NCBI GenBank assembly: GCA_002367715.1 | Contig: DFDL01000083.1 | Coordinates: 1 to 8,332 of the forward strand | Length of the DNA: 8,332 nucleotides | Reading direction: 5' to 3' | From: Actinobacteria bacterium UBA3028 | Lineage (GTDB): Bacteria > Actinomycetota > Actinomycetes > Nanopelagicales > Nanopelagicaceae | Shown: piece after piece, positions 7,651 through 8,332 of the stretch | Numbering within the stretch: position 1 is the first letter of the stretch | Layout: every line of letters begins with the position of its first letter | Notes under the pieces: generated by a model | Told to the model about the DNA's origin: nothing | The model's input: the letters and a program-made list of their open reading frames with translations, nothing else | Database searches by the model: none | Position numbers and translations under genes: made by a program

Positions 7651-8057
7651 GTCAGAGATTGGATCCTGTTAGATCAAAGGCGGTTAAAGGTCCTGGGTTA
7701 AAGGTCCCTGGAATTATCCTGCTTCAATTCTTACTTATCCTTAGCGCTGAAGCATTTGAATATGCCTTCACCAAAGTAGGGCTACTAACTGGCATAGCAA
7801 TATTGATCTCATTTCTTGGCGGTCTATATCTTGGACGCCCTGGAACCTCATTTACCAATGCGGTAAATCCTCCGATTGCATTTCTCTTCTCGACGCTTAT
7901 TGTTATGGGAACAATTGGTGGCACTGGATTTTCGCCATCAAAGATCGGATTAGATTTAATTTCACTTCTATCTTCAGTGGCTCCATGGCTAATCTCAGGA
8001 GCAGTAATCTCCTGGGCTGCGCACTTTGCCTTCATGCGCAAATACGCTAAAAAGTAG
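7647..8057 (+). CDS. Small four-helix membrane protein, DUF6542-like
   Basis: The function is unknown. The 136-residue product has a short basic N-terminus (residues 1-20, likely cytoplasmic) and four probable membrane helices at about 22-38, 44-62, 74-92 and 108-127, with a basic end RKYAKK. A conserved-looking loop RPGTSFTNAVNPP (64-76) ends in a double proline at the start of helix 3, as in actinobacterial DUF6542 proteins from memory. The same kind of gene lies between ispH and ychF in mycobacteria (the Rv1111c position), with the same relative orientation, which supports the assignment. It overlaps rmuC by four bases with a good GAGGA site, so the two are probably co-translated. Codons 11-21 carry a tandem direct repeat. 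Family membership is inferred from size, topology and location, not from a search. Confidence 0.8.
   Translation: MSQRLDPVRSKAVKGPGLKVPGIILLQFLLILSAEAFEYAFTKVGLLTGIAILISFLGGLYLGRPGTSFTNAVNPPIAFLFSTLIVMGTIGGTGFSPSKIGLDLISLLSSVAPWLISGAVISWAAHFAFMRKYAKK
7682..7707 (+). repeat. Two tandem copies of GGTTAAAGGTCC, 14-base period
   Basis: A perfect 12-base repeat occurs at 7682-7693 and 7696-7707, each followed by a TGG-like tail (CTGG after both copies if one extra C in the second is allowed). The copies start 14 bases apart, so they are read in different frames (VKGPG, then GLKVPG). They sit 35 bases into the membrane protein gene, before the first helix. Confidence 0.8.
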
Positions 8058-8060
8058 CGT
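8044..8060. terminator. Small hairpin across both convergent stop codons, possible bidirectional terminator
   Basis: ACGCTA (8044-8049) and TAGCGT (8055-8060) form a perfect 6-bp stem with a five-base loop, AAAAG. The 3' arm begins with the TAG stop of the membrane protein gene (8055-8057) and ends with the first base of the ispH stop (8060-8062). Neither side has a real T-run (plus TAGATT, minus ATTTG), so it is a weak candidate for intrinsic termination. No other terminator is visible between the convergent genes. Confidence 0.35.
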
Positions 8061-8332
8061 TAGATTCCAGCTGCCTTTAAATCCTTACGAAGCTCTGGTG
8101 GAATTGCGAATAGTAGATGCTCCTCCATCGCCGTTACTGTTTCAACATCTCCAAATCCGCGCACTGCTAAATCTTTTAATAAATCCTGTACCAAAATTTC
8201 TGGAACCGATGCCCCACTCGATACCCCAATTGTCTCAACGCCAGCAAACCATTCATCTTTAACCTCAGCGGCGTAATCAACTAGGTAGGCAGCTTTCGCG
8301 CCGTACTCTAATGAGACTTCAACTAAGCGAAC
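8060..8332 (-). CDS. ispH: 4-hydroxy-3-methylbut-2-enyl diphosphate reductase, C-terminal 90 residues (cut by right edge)
   Basis: IspH (LytB) is the 4Fe-4S enzyme that reduces HMBPP to IPP and DMAPP in the last step of the MEP isoprenoid pathway, in the cytoplasm. The visible C-terminus starts VRLVEVSLEYGAKAAYLVD, which is the segment directly after the family's SSNS substrate-binding motif, and continues with WFAGVETIGVSSGASVPE. The SGASVPE stretch carries the serine that binds the substrate diphosphate. It ends normally with EEHLLFAIPPELRKDL. The cluster cysteines and the start lie beyond the edge. The frame is open to a TAA at 8060-8062, two bases from the stop of the convergent membrane protein gene. 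Nothing suggests damage. Confidence 0.95.
   Translation of the reverse strand, partial: VRLVEVSLEYGAKAAYLVDYAAEVKDEWFAGVETIGVSSGASVPEILVQDLLKDLAVRGFGDVETVTAMEEHLLFAIPPELRKDLKAAGI

Noticed and set aside
8026..8262. Plus-strand open frame of 78 codons over the ispH end
   Set aside because: It overlaps the end of the membrane protein gene and lies antisense to conserved IspH sequence.
1..8332. A defence island, prophage, transposon, CRISPR array or tRNA
   Set aside because: Every stretch is explained by conserved housekeeping or repair genes; there is no spacer array, transposase, integrase, attachment repeat or cloverleaf. AdnAB can degrade foreign DNA ends, but it is a core repair enzyme.

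Overview
This window looks like ordinary core chromosome from a low-GC member of the Actinobacteria. It holds seven protein genes, two of them cut by the window edges, packed almost end to end. The phylum call rests on three things: an adjacent AdnA/AdnB-type helicase-nuclease pair, a DUF6542-type membrane protein between ispH and ychF, and proteins that read as actinobacterial versions throughout. The base composition is far more AT-rich than in most actinomycetes. With the very short gaps (47, 51 and 2 bases) and stop/start overlaps, this suggests a streamlined genome, for example a freshwater acI / Nanopelagicales-like lineage. That last step is inference; no rRNA is present to test it.

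Layout. Minus strand, read right to left from 6441: ychF (GTG start), then typA (TAATG overlap), a 47-base gap, then adnA, then adnB (ATGATG overlap), which runs off the left edge. These four genes point the same way and could be one transcription unit with an extra promoter before adnA. Plus strand, from 6493: rmuC, then a small four-helix membrane protein gene (ATGA overlap). This pair is divergent from ychF across 51 bases. Its last gene converges on the 3' end of ispH, which enters from the right edge on the minus strand; the two stop codons are 2 bases apart and sit inside a small hairpin.

Functions. AdnA and AdnB are the two motor-nuclease subunits of the actinobacterial double-strand-break end-resection machine. 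RmuC is a PD-(D/E)XK-type nuclease-fold protein linked to recombination and limiting DNA rearrangement. YchF and TypA are two translational P-loop NTPases that act at the ribosome. IspH makes IPP/DMAPP in the MEP isoprenoid pathway. The order ispH / DUF6542 / ychF, with these relative orientations, matches what I remember of the Mycobacterium tuberculosis Rv1110-Rv1112 region, while the adnA-adnB pair matches Rv3202c-Rv3201c, which lies elsewhere in that genome.

I found no mobile element, CRISPR array, RNA gene or unknown multi-gene system. The most unusual signal is in YchF: the histidine known to be critical for its ATPase is an arginine, a short insertion follows, and the adenine-specificity motif NxxE has lost its glutamate. 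Smaller points are a tandem 12-base direct repeat read in two frames at the start of the membrane protein gene, hairpins at the adnA/adnB junction and at the convergent gene ends, and poor Shine-Dalgarno sites at several starts.
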